The translations under genes and the position numbers were made by a program. Positions 52,961-61,333 of a DNA stretch of 64,000 bases are shown here, one piece after another. The notes under the pieces were generated by a model. It had not been told where the DNA came from and did not search any database. It saw only the letters and a list, made by a program, of their open reading frames with translations. Origin of the DNA: CAIXSC01 sp046349855 (GTDB taxonomy: Bacteria; Planctomycetota; Planctomycetia; Pirellulales; Pirellulaceae); the NCBI GenBank assembly GCA_046349855.1, contig JAXMBM010000007.1, positions 99,470-163,469 on the forward strand, given 5' to 3'. Within the stretch, counting starts at the first letter, position 1. Each line of letters opens with the position of its first letter.

Positions 52961-53785
52961 TCAGCCGTCTTGCGGGAAGCCGCCGATGCCCAGGGCCGAG
53001 TAATTGCCCGATTCGAGCAGCTGCTGGCTCCGCTCGACCTCTTCATAGTACGACCGGCGGGCGAGCTGGGAGGCGGCCGCTTCGTCCACCACCACGATGA
53101 CGTCGCGATGGAGCTGGAGTGCCGAGGCGGTGATCTGGGAGGTGACGGGGCCTTCGATCGTCTCCCGGATGGCCTGGGCCTTGTTCGCCCCGATGGCCAC
53201 CAGCAGGCAGCGCCGCGCTTCCAGAATCGTGCCGACTCCCATGGTGATGGCCAGTCGCGGGACCTGATCGGGGTTGCCGAAGAAGCGAGCGTTGTCGCGG
53301 ATCGTTTCGCTGGTGAGGGACTTGAGTCGGGTGCGGCTGCCGAGCGACGAGCCCGGTTCGTTGAAGGCAATATGACCGTCGGTGCCGATGCCCAGCAGTT
53401 GCAGGTCGATGCCGCCCGATTCGCGGATCCGCAGTTCGTATTCGCGACTGGCCGTTTCGAAGTCGAGCGCCCGGCCGTCGGGGACGTGGGTCTGGTTGGG
53501 AGGCAGATTGACGTGCTTGAAGAGCTGTTCCTGCATGAACGCCCGGTAGCTCTGCGGGTGGGCGGGGGACAATCCGACGTACTCGTCCAGGTTGAACGTG
53601 GTGACTCGGGAGAAGTCGAGTCCATCTTCGCGGTGCAGCCGGATCAGTTCCTGGTAGGTACCGACGGGGGAACTGCCCGTGGCCAGTCCCAGCACGCAGG
53701 CGGGCTTGCGACGGATGAGTCGAGCGATGAAATGAGCTGCCCGGCGGCTGACGGCCTCGCCGTCCCGTTCAATAATGACGCGCAC
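52961..53785 (-). CDS. nagB: glucosamine-6-phosphate deaminase
   Basis: A 274-residue isomerase/deaminase that converts glucosamine 6-phosphate to fructose 6-phosphate and ammonia. Motifs are 'LGLATGSSPVGTYQELIRLH', catalytic 'TTFNLDEYVGLSP' (Asp/Glu general base) and 'LGIGTDGHIAFNEPGSS' (active-site loop with His). Length is normal. It feeds amino sugars from peptidoglycan or glycan degradation into glycolysis. It is divergent from the ParA gene with a 207-base gap, and its 3' end borders the RADAR promoter. Confidence 0.95.
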   Translation of the reverse strand: MRVIIERDGEAVSRRAAHFIARLIRRKPACVLGLATGSSPVGTYQELIRLHREDGLDFSRVTTFNLDEYVGLSPAHPQSYRAFMQEQLFKHVNLPPNQTHVPDGRALDFETASREYELRIRESGGIDLQLLGIGTDGHIAFNEPGSSLGSRTRLKSLTSETIRDNARFFGNPDQVPRLAITMGVGTILEARRCLLVAIGANKAQAIRETIEGPVTSQITASALQLHRDVIVVVDEAAASQLARRSYYEEVERSQQLLESGNYSALGIGGFPQDG

Positions 53786-53992
53786 GTCCGAAGTCCTTTA
53801 GCTATCGTCGAATCCGACTGCCTCCCCGAGAATCGGCGGAGGCCTGAACCGTCGTTGTAGTGCAAGTGGGAGGGAAAACCAACCCGGGAAGTTTCATCTA
53901 GGCTGCGAGTCGCCCTTTGGCGTATACTTCGCCCCGCGCCGCGGGACCGGGAGGGTCCCCGCGCTGGACCGCTCAGCAGGGAGGGGGAGTGC

Positions 53993-54847
53993 ATGCGATC
54001 GATTGCGATCATCAACCAGAAGGGCGGGGTGGGGAAGACGACGACGGCCGTCAATCTGGCGGCGGCGTTGGCCGAGGAGGGATCGCGGGTCTGCCTGATC
54101 GATCTCGACCCGCAGGCGCACGCCTCGCTCCATCTGGGGGTCTCGCTCAAGGACAGCGATCCATCGATCTATGACGTGCTGACCGGCGACACGCCGCTGG
54201 CCGAGGTGCGGCGGCAAGTGAGTCCACGGTTGGCGATTGTACCGGCTCACCTGAACCTGGCGGCCGCCGAGCTGGAGTTGGCGGGGGAGGTTGGCCGGGA
54301 AGTGATTCTGCGTGACCAGCTGGCCCGGGACCTGTCGGAGGACGGGGAGGCACCCTACGACTACCTGCTGATCGACTGCCCACCGTCGCTCGGCGTCCTC
54401 ACGCTCAACGCCCTCACCGCGGTGGACGAGGTGTTCCTGCCGTTACAACCCCACTTTCTGGCACTGCATGGGCTGAGCAAGCTGTTGCGGACCATCGAGG
54501 TGGTGGCGCAGAGGTTGAATCCGACTTTGCGGCTTACCGGGGTTGTGTTGTGCATGTTTGAATCGGGCACGCGGCTGGCGAGTGAAGTCAGCCGGGATGT
54601 GGAAGAGTTCTTCCGGCAGCCGGTGGCGTCGAGTGGCGCGCGGCGCAGCGTGTGGCATGGAGCGCAGACTTTCGCTACCCGGATCCGGCGGAATATCCGG
54701 CTGGCGGAGGCCCCGAGTTTCGGTCAGTCGATTCTGGAATACGCACCGCAATCTCATGGTGCGGAGGACTACCGGCTGCTCGCGCGCGAAGTGGCGCAGC
54801 TGGAAGCACGGTCCTGTTCTGCGGCTCAGGTTGAGCCTGCGGCCTGA
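53993..54847 (+). CDS. ParA/Soj-type ATPase
   Basis: A 284-residue ATPase. The deviant Walker A motif 'QKGGVGKTTTAVNLAAALAE' is at the N-terminus, with Walker A' 'LIDLDPQAHASLHLG' and Walker B 'YDYLLIDCPPSLGVLTLNAL'. ParA proteins segregate chromosomes or plasmids or position large complexes by nucleotide-dependent DNA binding. No ParB gene follows, so it may instead position a membrane or polar complex (MipZ/MinD-like use). The C-terminal 70 residues are less conserved ('RRNIRLAEAPSFGQSILEYAPQSHGAEDYRLLAREV' is typical of Soj). GGAGGGGG precedes the ATG. Confidence 0.92.
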   Translation: MRSIAIINQKGGVGKTTTAVNLAAALAEEGSRVCLIDLDPQAHASLHLGVSLKDSDPSIYDVLTGDTPLAEVRRQVSPRLAIVPAHLNLAAAELELAGEVGREVILRDQLARDLSEDGEAPYDYLLIDCPPSLGVLTLNALTAVDEVFLPLQPHFLALHGLSKLLRTIEVVAQRLNPTLRLTGVVLCMFESGTRLASEVSRDVEEFFRQPVASSGARRSVWHGAQTFATRIRRNIRLAEAPSFGQSILEYAPQSHGAEDYRLLAREVAQLEARSCSAAQVEPAA

Positions 54848-55253
54848 ACGGGGCGGAGCGCAGCCGCCTCGGACATCTCGTACGGCTGGTAGGGGATCTG
54901 CTGCCTGTGCGCGTTCCCCGGGTGCGCCGGTCTGTGACGAACGTGCCTCGCGCAACGTTCCTGCCGATGAGGTCTTGCGCGGACCATGCGCGCCGGTTGG
55001 ACGGGTGGTTCCAGCCGTGCCGAATCCGCCGTTGCCCCTCCGGGGAAATCGCACGTCACCCGCGGATTTCTCGCTCCCACCGCGCTCCTGACGGACGATT
55101 GCAGTAACAACACTGCGACGCCAAGCGAGCGGATACGGAGTAGCCGCTCGGAGCCATGTTCCGCTCGGCTCACTTCGTGTCGCCGTTCACGACGCCACTC
55201 TACGGGCGTCCGCGAGAATGGATTTTCCTGTGAGTTGACAAAGGAGTGTTGCG
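54848..55253. other. intergenic, no supported gene
   Basis: About 400 bases between the ParA gene and the BBP7-like gene. The last 15 bases hold the AAAGGAG ribosome-binding site of the next gene. Short frames on both strands lack starts and motifs; I see no clear terminator or RNA gene. Confidence 0.4.
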
Positions 55254-56543
55254 ATGAGAGTTCTTCACGGACGAGGGATTTTTGGGGCGCTGTGCGCCCT
55301 GTTGTTGACCGGCACGGCTGCCGCGCAGAATTTCCCGACGGTCTCGTATCCTCTGGAAGGTGGCGCGACGCAGCAGGCTGCCTATCAGGATCCGGCCACG
55401 CCACTGATGGTGGAACCGGTCTATGCGGGAACGTTGGGCGGTGCTGGTCCGCAGTCGCCGGCGCAGGCGGGAGATGCCTACAAAGCCGCCATGAATGGCA
55501 ACTGGGGTGCGTGCGAAACGTGTGCTCCGTACCCCTGGTTTGGCACGGTCGGCGCGGTGTTCTTCAATCGCATCGACGGCAACTTCAAGCTGACCTGCGG
55601 TTGCAACGGCAACCCGGCGCTGATGTATAACGATGCCAAGCTGCCGACGACGGTGGGCCCGAGCGTGACGTTCGGCCGCTACCTCGGCTGCGATGGCTGC
55701 TTCGCCGCTCAGTTCGTCTACTGGGGACTCTATCCGGCCATGCAGGATGCCGATGCGTTCGCTTCGCTGGCCAATCCGATGGGCTCGAACTTCGACTGGA
55801 GCGGGCTGGGCTATATCCTGGTCAACGATCCGCCGGTGTCCGACGTGTTCGATAACTCGGTGCACAGCCGCGTCCAGCGCAACTACAGCCTGCACAACTT
55901 CGAAGCCAACATGCTGGTGTTCTCGACACCGTTCGGCACCGCCTGCGGACCGGGCTGCAACAACTGCGGCTCGTGCGCTCCCAACTTCCGCTACAGCTTC
56001 CTGGCCGGCTTCCGCTACATGTACTTCGGGGAAGACATGATGTTCTCCGCCGACTCGGAAGACTACGTCTGGGGCAACTCGGCCAACGAACTGCACTACT
56101 TCTCGGAAGTGAAGAACCGCCTCGCCGGCTTCCAGATCGGTGGCCGCACCGATTACTTCCTCACGCCGAACCTGTCGCTGTTCGGCACCGCCAAGGGTGG
56201 TGTGTACGGCAACGACATGTCCGCTCGCCAGTACATCTATAACTCGAACGGCTACGCCATCGTGACGAACTCGGTGAGCTCGAACTTCGGCCGCGACTAC
56301 AACATCTCGGGACACAAGACCGGGCTGTCGTTCGTCACCGAGTTCTCCGTCGGCGGTTCGTGGGAAATCACCCGCTGCTGGAGCGTCTACGCGGGCTACC
56401 AGGTGATCGCCGCCACCGGCATCGCCGAAGTCGCGGACCAGATCCCCACGCAGTTCTACCAGCTGCAGGAAAACTCCTACATCAAGAACGACGGCGTGGT
56501 GATCCTCCACGGAGCGTTCGCCGGAGTGTCCTACAACTTCTAG
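55254..56543 (+). CDS. BBP7-family outer-membrane beta-barrel protein
   Basis: A 429-residue protein with a signal peptide (about 1-24, 'GALCALLLTGTAAAQ') and a strong AAAGGAG site. The body alternates aromatic and small residues in about twelve amphipathic strands ('FRYSFLAGFRYMYFGEDMMF', 'KNRLAGFQIGGRTDYFLTPNLSLFGTAKGGVYGND', 'WEITRCWSVYAGYQVIAATGIAEVADQIP', 'GVVILHGAFAGVSYNF'), and ends in a C-terminal Phe, as in barrels inserted by BamA. It matches the planctomycete BBP7 family (beta barrel porin-7). Several Cys pairs (near residues 86-91 and in a CGPGCNNCGSC stretch) could make disulfides or bind metal. A terminator follows. Confidence 0.9.
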   Translation: MRVLHGRGIFGALCALLLTGTAAAQNFPTVSYPLEGGATQQAAYQDPATPLMVEPVYAGTLGGAGPQSPAQAGDAYKAAMNGNWGACETCAPYPWFGTVGAVFFNRIDGNFKLTCGCNGNPALMYNDAKLPTTVGPSVTFGRYLGCDGCFAAQFVYWGLYPAMQDADAFASLANPMGSNFDWSGLGYILVNDPPVSDVFDNSVHSRVQRNYSLHNFEANMLVFSTPFGTACGPGCNNCGSCAPNFRYSFLAGFRYMYFGEDMMFSADSEDYVWGNSANELHYFSEVKNRLAGFQIGGRTDYFLTPNLSLFGTAKGGVYGNDMSARQYIYNSNGYAIVTNSVSSNFGRDYNISGHKTGLSFVTEFSVGGSWEITRCWSVYAGYQVIAATGIAEVADQIPTQFYQLQENSYIKNDGVVILHGAFAGVSYNF

Positions 56544-56579
56544 TCGCCGTCACCGGCGCACCCGATATCCACTCGCGCC

Positions 56580-56618
56580 GAGCCCGGTGCCGTCAAGGTG
56601 CCGGGCTCGGACTCTTTT
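56580..56618 (+). terminator. Rho-independent terminator after the BBP7-like gene
   Basis: GAGCCCGG (56580-56587) pairs perfectly with CCGGGCTC (56601-56608), with a 13-base loop that can shorten by G-T pairs, followed by a CTTTT run at 56613-56617. It ends the barrel transcript before the converging lipoprotein gene. Confidence 0.75.
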
Positions 56619-56677
56619 CCGACCTCGCCGGATGCCTGGTCCCCTCCTGACGACCGAGCACTCGCCGCGACACGGTT

Positions 56678-57376
56678 CTACGAGCCGGCCTTCTTCGGCT
56701 GAACCGACTTGACGAATTCCAGCAGCGCATCCGCGTGAGCCGCGATCGTCTTCTCCGGTCCCGTCGCCTTGATGAAGTACGGCGTGTCCCCGATGGGCAG
56801 AATGGCCGCGAACATGCGGTAGCCGGCCTTCTTGGACGCCGGCGCGAACGGTCCCCGCTGATCGTTGAACTCGCCCGCCAGCTCCACCAGCGTGACCTTC
56901 ATCCCTCCGACCTCGATCTCCGACTTCTCGTCCCGCTCCGGTTTGCCACCGAATTGGCCGCGCCAGCGATCGATGTTGGCGTCCAGCGAACCGCCGGCGC
57001 GACTGATCGTCAAGCGACCGTCCGCATCGTCCCCCTCGGCGCGCGGCAAGACATACTCGGCATCGATGAATCCGCCCGGTCCCACTTCCTTGCGGCCCCA
57101 CCCGGCCGGCGCAGTGAAGGTGGCTTCGTCCAGCGCCAGAGCGCCCCCGGCCGTGTCGAGCGGACGGTTGCCGCTGTCCCCCTGAGGCATCGGCAGTCCG
57201 GCATGCGGATCGACCGGCGCCGCGGCGGGCGGCCGGCTGGCCTCGGCGGAACCGCTCTTCTTCAGCGGCGTCGAAGGTCCCTCCGACTCACAGCCGCTCC
57301 CCAGCGCCAGCAAGCCCGCCGCCAACAGTCCCCCCACGCCACGCACCACTTTCGCATTCACGTCCTGCCGCATCAT
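56678..57376 (-). CDS. lipoprotein, function unknown
   Basis: A 232-residue protein. The start at 57376 has GAAGGA upstream; a longer frame to 57502 would place the lipobox far from the N-terminus. The lipobox is 'LALGSGC' (Cys at about 29), so it is a lipoprotein. A Pro/Ser/Ala linker leads to an alpha/beta domain (about 75-225) with 'TFTAPAGWGRKEVGPGGFIDAEYVLP', 'MKVTLVELAGEFND' and 'ILPIGDTPYFIKATGPEKTIAAHADALLEFVKS'. This resembles a small family of exported planctomycete lipoproteins of unknown role. Nothing enzymatic is recognisable. Confidence 0.75.
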   Translation of the reverse strand: MMRQDVNAKVVRGVGGLLAAGLLALGSGCESEGPSTPLKKSGSAEASRPPAAAPVDPHAGLPMPQGDSGNRPLDTAGGALALDEATFTAPAGWGRKEVGPGGFIDAEYVLPRAEGDDADGRLTISRAGGSLDANIDRWRGQFGGKPERDEKSEIEVGGMKVTLVELAGEFNDQRGPFAPASKKAGYRMFAAILPIGDTPYFIKATGPEKTIAAHADALLEFVKSVQPKKAGS

Positions 57377-57619
57377 GAGTCCTTCTTCCTCCGAATAAAC
57401 GGGTCCGCAATCACCTCGGGGCCCCGGTCCCCGCCAGGGAAACTCGTCGAGCCAACGGGACGCAGGTCGATCGTCTTCCCGACCGCATCTGGTCGCGCCC
57501 ACGAGAGATTCTAGTGGACCGTCCAGCGTCGATGTGCGGAAGGGGCTGCGAAGGTTCCCGTCTCGCTGAACGACAACGGGATCGAATCGTCGACCCCTTC
57601 CCTTCTCCCTTCCTTCTGT

Positions 57620-58345
57620 TCACTTTCCACTTTCCACTTTAGCAAAGCGTACGAAATAGGATTCCTTCAGCAGATCCTGTTTCTCGTCGATCGGCCGGAA
57701 TCCGGATTCGACGATCTCTCGCGTGAACACTTCCTGGCCGGCCCGCACGTGCCCCAGCACCCATTCCGAACTCTGACCTTCGATCCGGCGGAAGTCGATC
57801 AGGACCACCTGCCCGCCCGGCTTGAGCGCTCGATGCAGCGAACGCATCGTCTTCGTCGGGAATTCGAAATGATGGTAGGTGTCGCAGATGAAGGCCAGGT
57901 CGATCGACTCCGGCGGGAGTTCGACCGAGTCTGCCTGACAGCGCACCGCGGTCACGTTGGCCCGACCCTGCTGGCGCGCCCACTCGCGCACGTGGACGAC
58001 GAACTTCTCCGAGATGTCGACCGCGTACACTCGCCCCTGGTCGCCGACCTGGGTCGCGAAGAGTCGCGAGTAGAGACCGGTGCCGGCCCCAATATCGGCC
58101 ACCACCATGCCAGGTTTCAGCGCCAGCGCCGCCAACACCTCCTGGCGGCGATCGTAGACGTCGCGCCCCTCCTTCTCGAACCGTTCCACGAACTCACCGA
58201 CATTCGGGTCCTCGAACGTCTTGTTGATTCCCGGACGAACACTCTTCTCTTGAGCCACCCCAGGGGTCAGCATCACCAGGGTGAGTACCGGCAACGATCC
58301 GGCCAGCAGCAACAACGAGTGCAGGCCGAGGCACGGTGTACGCAT
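57620..58345 (-). CDS. exported class I SAM-dependent methyltransferase
   Basis: A 241-residue protein with a signal peptide (about 1-32, 'LHSLLLLAGSLPVLTLVMLTPGVAQ'), then a Rossmann methyltransferase: 'VVADIGAGTGLYSRLFATQVG' (SAM motif I), 'VYAVDISEKFVVHVREWA', 'IDLAFICDTYHHFEFP' and 'LKPGGQVVLIDFRRIEG'. The fold looks intact, so the unusual point is export: SAM is cytoplasmic, so either the leader is a membrane anchor with the domain facing inwards or the protein is periplasmic with another function. It is in line with the D-glycerate-type dehydrogenase gene (51-base gap). Confidence 0.8.
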   Translation of the reverse strand: MRTPCLGLHSLLLLAGSLPVLTLVMLTPGVAQEKSVRPGINKTFEDPNVGEFVERFEKEGRDVYDRRQEVLAALALKPGMVVADIGAGTGLYSRLFATQVGDQGRVYAVDISEKFVVHVREWARQQGRANVTAVRCQADSVELPPESIDLAFICDTYHHFEFPTKTMRSLHRALKPGGQVVLIDFRRIEGQSSEWVLGHVRAGQEVFTREIVESGFRPIDEKQDLLKESYFVRFAKVESGK

Positions 58346-58396
58346 GGCAGGATTCTCCGGACGAGTGTCTCCAGGGCGAGTGGGCCAGGAGTGGGT

Positions 58397-59368
58397 TCAA
58401 GGGTTGACGCAGTGGCGGAGCGGTTGACCGGCGAGCCCGGCGAGCAGATTGTCGGCGGCAATCTCCGCCATCCCATTGCGACTGGAAACGGTGGCGCTGC
58501 CGATGTGCGGGGCCACGATGCAGTTGGGTAACTGCAGCAACGGATTCTCGAAGTCCGGCGGTTCGGGGTCGGTGACGTCCAGTCCCGCGGCGAAGATCAC
58601 GCGCTCCCGCAGCGCCTCGATCAGGTCCCCTTCGTGATGGATGGGACCGCGAGCCGTATTGATGAACACGGCGGTCGGCTTCATCTTGCGAAACGTCGCG
58701 GCGTTGAACAGATGGCGCGTGGCGTCCGAGAGCACCGTGTGCACCGACACGAAATCCGACTCCGCCAGCAGCGTATCGAGATCGACGCGCCGTGCTCCCA
58801 GCTTCTCTTCCGCCTCGACATTGGCGGTACGGCCGGTGTACAGCACCGGCATGTCCCAGCCGCCATGGCAGCGTTTGGCCAAGGCATAACCGATGCGCCC
58901 CATGCCGACAATGCCGAGCGTCTGGCCTTGCAGGTCGAGGCCGATGTGCCCCAGCGGCTCCCAGGTCTTCCACTGGCGCGCCCGGGCGTAATCCACCGAC
59001 TCGACCAGCCGGCGCGCGGCGGCGATCAGCAGCGCGAAGGCAATGTCCGCCGTCGCCTCGGTCAGCACTCCCGGCGTATTGCCCACGCGGATGCCGCGGC
59101 GCGTGGCTTCCCCCACGTCGATATTGTTGAAGCCCACAGCGAAGTTGCTGATCACCTTGAGCTGCGGTCCGGCGGCATCCATCACGGCCGCGTCGATGCG
59201 CTCGGTGAGCAGCGACAGCAGACCGTCGCAGCCCCGGACCTTGTCCAGCAGGGTCGAACGGTCGGGTGGCAACTGTTCGCTCCACACCTCGGCCTGGCAG
59301 GCGGCGCGAACCTTATCCAACCCGGCCGCGGGAATCTGACGAGTGACAAACACGCGAGGTAACGGCAT
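58397..59368 (-). CDS. D-isomer 2-hydroxyacid dehydrogenase (glyoxylate/hydroxypyruvate reductase-like)
   Basis: A 323-residue enzyme that interconverts 2-keto and D-2-hydroxy acids with NAD(P)H, here most like D-glycerate dehydrogenase. The start at 59368 is chosen to match the family N-terminus 'PRVFVTRQIPAAGLDKV'. Motifs: 'LKVISNFAVGFNNIDVGEATRRGIRVGNTPGVLTEATAD', cofactor 'GQTLGIVGMGRIG', and the C-terminal catalytic 'DPLL.LPNCIVAPHIGSATVSSRNGM' region with Arg (near 235), Glu (near 264) and His (near 283). It is divergent from the class III aminotransferase gene. Confidence 0.92.
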   Translation of the reverse strand: MPLPRVFVTRQIPAAGLDKVRAACQAEVWSEQLPPDRSTLLDKVRGCDGLLSLLTERIDAAVMDAAGPQLKVISNFAVGFNNIDVGEATRRGIRVGNTPGVLTEATADIAFALLIAAARRLVESVDYARARQWKTWEPLGHIGLDLQGQTLGIVGMGRIGYALAKRCHGGWDMPVLYTGRTANVEAEEKLGARRVDLDTLLAESDFVSVHTVLSDATRHLFNAATFRKMKPTAVFINTARGPIHHEGDLIEALRERVIFAAGLDVTDPEPPDFENPLLQLPNCIVAPHIGSATVSSRNGMAEIAADNLLAGLAGQPLRHCVNP

Positions 59369-59604
59369 GGGTATCTCTACGAAGGCGCTCGGCGGTCCCA
59401 ACCCAACGGCTGACGCGAATATGGTCGCCCGGCCCGCGAATGGCAAGCCCCGCCCGACAGCTCGCCGGCCCTCTCGCCCGCCGTTCTCCTCAGCGTTCTG
59501 TCGACGGTCCCGCCCGCTGCTTCACCCGCCACTTCAACTGCCGCGCGGTCCGCTGTCCGTCGCGCCGAATTGCGTTACATTGTCCCGGCAAGGAGAACCA
59601 GACG

Positions 59605-60921
59605 ATGAGTCGAGTGAGCCGGCAGTACGAGCGGGCCTGTCAATCGCTGGCGGGAGGAGTGACTTCTTCCACGCGCCTCAACCAGGCTCTGGGCCGACCG
59701 ATGCTGATCCGCCGCGCGGTCGGGCCGCGGGTCTGGGATCTGGACGACCGCGAGTACTTCGACCTGTGCTGCAGCCATGGGGCCACGCTGCTGGGGCACG
59801 GCGACCCGCGCGTCCGGGCGGCGGTCGAAGAAGTGCTCGACCGCGGTGCTCCGTGCTCCTACGAATCCGAGATCCACGGTGAACTCGCGGCTCTCCTCTG
59901 CGATACCGTCCCCTGCCTGGAGCGCGTCCGGTTCACCGGCGCGGGGACCGAAGCCACCATGCATTGCATCCGGTTGGCACGCGCCTGCACCGGAAGAACG
60001 CGGTTGCTGAGGTTCGAGGGGAATTTCCACGGTTATCACGATCAGGTCATGTGGGCGGCGCGCGGCGCGGCCGATCAGTTCGCTCCCCCTCTCCAGCCCG
60101 TCTCCGCCGGTGTTCCCGCGGGACTCGACCAGCACCTGGTGCAGATTCCGTTCAATCGCCCGGATCTCGTCGAGGAAGCGTTCGCCCGCTACGGCAATGA
60201 ACTCGCCGCGGCCATCGGCGAGCCCATCTGGTTCAACGCCGGGTGCGTGCTGCCGAGCGCCGAGTTCCTGGCGACCTTGCGGCGGCTCACCCACCACTAT
60301 GGCACGCTGCTGATCTTTGATGAGGTCCTGAGTGCCTTCCGCATGGGACCGGGCGGCGCCCAGGAGTATCTCGGGGTGACCCCGGACCTGTGCACCCTGG
60401 GCAAGGCGGTGGGCGGCGGGTATCCGCTGAGCGTCTTCGGGGGCCGGGCTGATCTCATGGCTCGGCTCATGCCCCAGGGGGACTGCCAGCACAGCGGGAC
60501 CTACAACGGCCACCCGGTCGTTGTGGCCGCGGGACTGGCCGCCGTCCGCGCCTACCGCGAGCCGTCGTTTTATCCGCACATTCACGCGGTCGCGCAGCGC
60601 CTGTACGCCGGGCTCACCGCCCTCTTCGCGCGCCACCAGGTCGTCGCCCGCGTCCAGGGGCTCGGCGCCCGCTTCGGAGTCTATTTCGGTGTGTCCGAGG
60701 AAGTACGGACCTTCGGCGACGCTCAGCGGCACGATCGGCAGCAGATGCTGCGGTTCATCGCCGCGGCTCACCGGCACGGAGTCTATTTCCACGATTATGG
60801 TGGAGCTGCCTGCCACCATGGCTTCTGCCACGCCCTGTCGCTCCCGGACACCGACGAAATCCTCCGACGACTCGACGCAGCCCTCGCCGAGTTCGCGGCC
60901 GAATCGCCGACCGGCGGTTGA
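59605..60921 (+). CDS. class III aminotransferase (glutamate-1-semialdehyde aminomutase-like)
   Basis: A 438-residue PLP enzyme with AAGGAG before the ATG; the 165-base upstream frame extension is not used. Motifs: 'GGVTSSTRLNQ', 'VWDLDDREYFDLCCSHGATLLGHGDPRVRAAVEE', 'RFTGAGTEATMHCIRLARACTGR' (phosphate cup), 'LLIFDEVLSAFRM' (PLP Asp) and 'LGKAVGGGYPLSVFGGRADLM' (catalytic Lys). The pattern is that of the GSA-aminomutase-like branch of class III aminotransferases, which includes enzymes for amino sugars and amino acids as well as the haem-pathway enzyme. The end is shorter than HemL (about 430 to 460 residues), so the substrate is open. Confidence 0.88.
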   Translation: MSRVSRQYERACQSLAGGVTSSTRLNQALGRPMLIRRAVGPRVWDLDDREYFDLCCSHGATLLGHGDPRVRAAVEEVLDRGAPCSYESEIHGELAALLCDTVPCLERVRFTGAGTEATMHCIRLARACTGRTRLLRFEGNFHGYHDQVMWAARGAADQFAPPLQPVSAGVPAGLDQHLVQIPFNRPDLVEEAFARYGNELAAAIGEPIWFNAGCVLPSAEFLATLRRLTHHYGTLLIFDEVLSAFRMGPGGAQEYLGVTPDLCTLGKAVGGGYPLSVFGGRADLMARLMPQGDCQHSGTYNGHPVVVAAGLAAVRAYREPSFYPHIHAVAQRLYAGLTALFARHQVVARVQGLGARFGVYFGVSEEVRTFGDAQRHDRQQMLRFIAAAHRHGVYFHDYGGAACHHGFCHALSLPDTDEILRRLDAALAEFAAESPTGG

Positions 60922-61006
60922 TCGGCCGCCAAACCGCGTCAAGTTTTCCGATTCCCGGGACGATACCGAATGTAGGGATTGTTCTGCCTTCGGGGGGAAA
61001 CTGACC

Positions 61007-61303
61007 ATGCTGCGAATCGTGGCCCAACTGGCGCTCGTCGTCGGCGGTATCGCCACGCTGATCGGTTGTCAAAGTCCCAACCTGGGTTACGTCCCCTGGT
61101 ATCGCGGCATTCCCGCCAATCTGATGGCCAAAAACAGCCTCGAAGCCGAGATCTGGCGGCAGCAGCGGACCGGCATTGTCGAAGGCTGGCCGATTCCCCC
61201 CGTGCCCGTGGTCCGTGATCCGATCGCGGAACCCGAGACCATTTCCCGGCCCCCGGCGGCGCCGGCCGATGAAGAACCGGCACAGGAACCGAGCACCGAG
61301 TGA
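61007..61303 (+). CDS. small lipoprotein
   Basis: A 98-residue protein starting MLRIVAQLALVVGGIATLIGC; the 'LIGC' lipobox makes Cys21 the lipidated residue. The mature part opens 'QSPNLGYVPWYRGIP', then a short helix ('LEAEIWRQQR') and an acidic Pro/Glu-rich tail. An open frame runs upstream into the aminotransferase gene, but the lipobox, position and a GGGGGAA site fix this start. Function unknown; it converges with the MFS gene. Confidence 0.7.
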   Translation: MLRIVAQLALVVGGIATLIGCQSPNLGYVPWYRGIPANLMAKNSLEAEIWRQQRTGIVEGWPIPPVPVVRDPIAEPETISRPPAAPADEEPAQEPSTE

Positions 61304-61333
61304 ACCTCGGCGCGGCCCGTCGCTCTTCCCCGG

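Noticed and set aside
53993..54847. A chromosome-partition (parAB) locus
   Set aside because: The ParA gene is clear, but no ParB gene or parS-like site (TGTTTCACGTGAAACA type) is visible on either side, so only a lone ParA is called.
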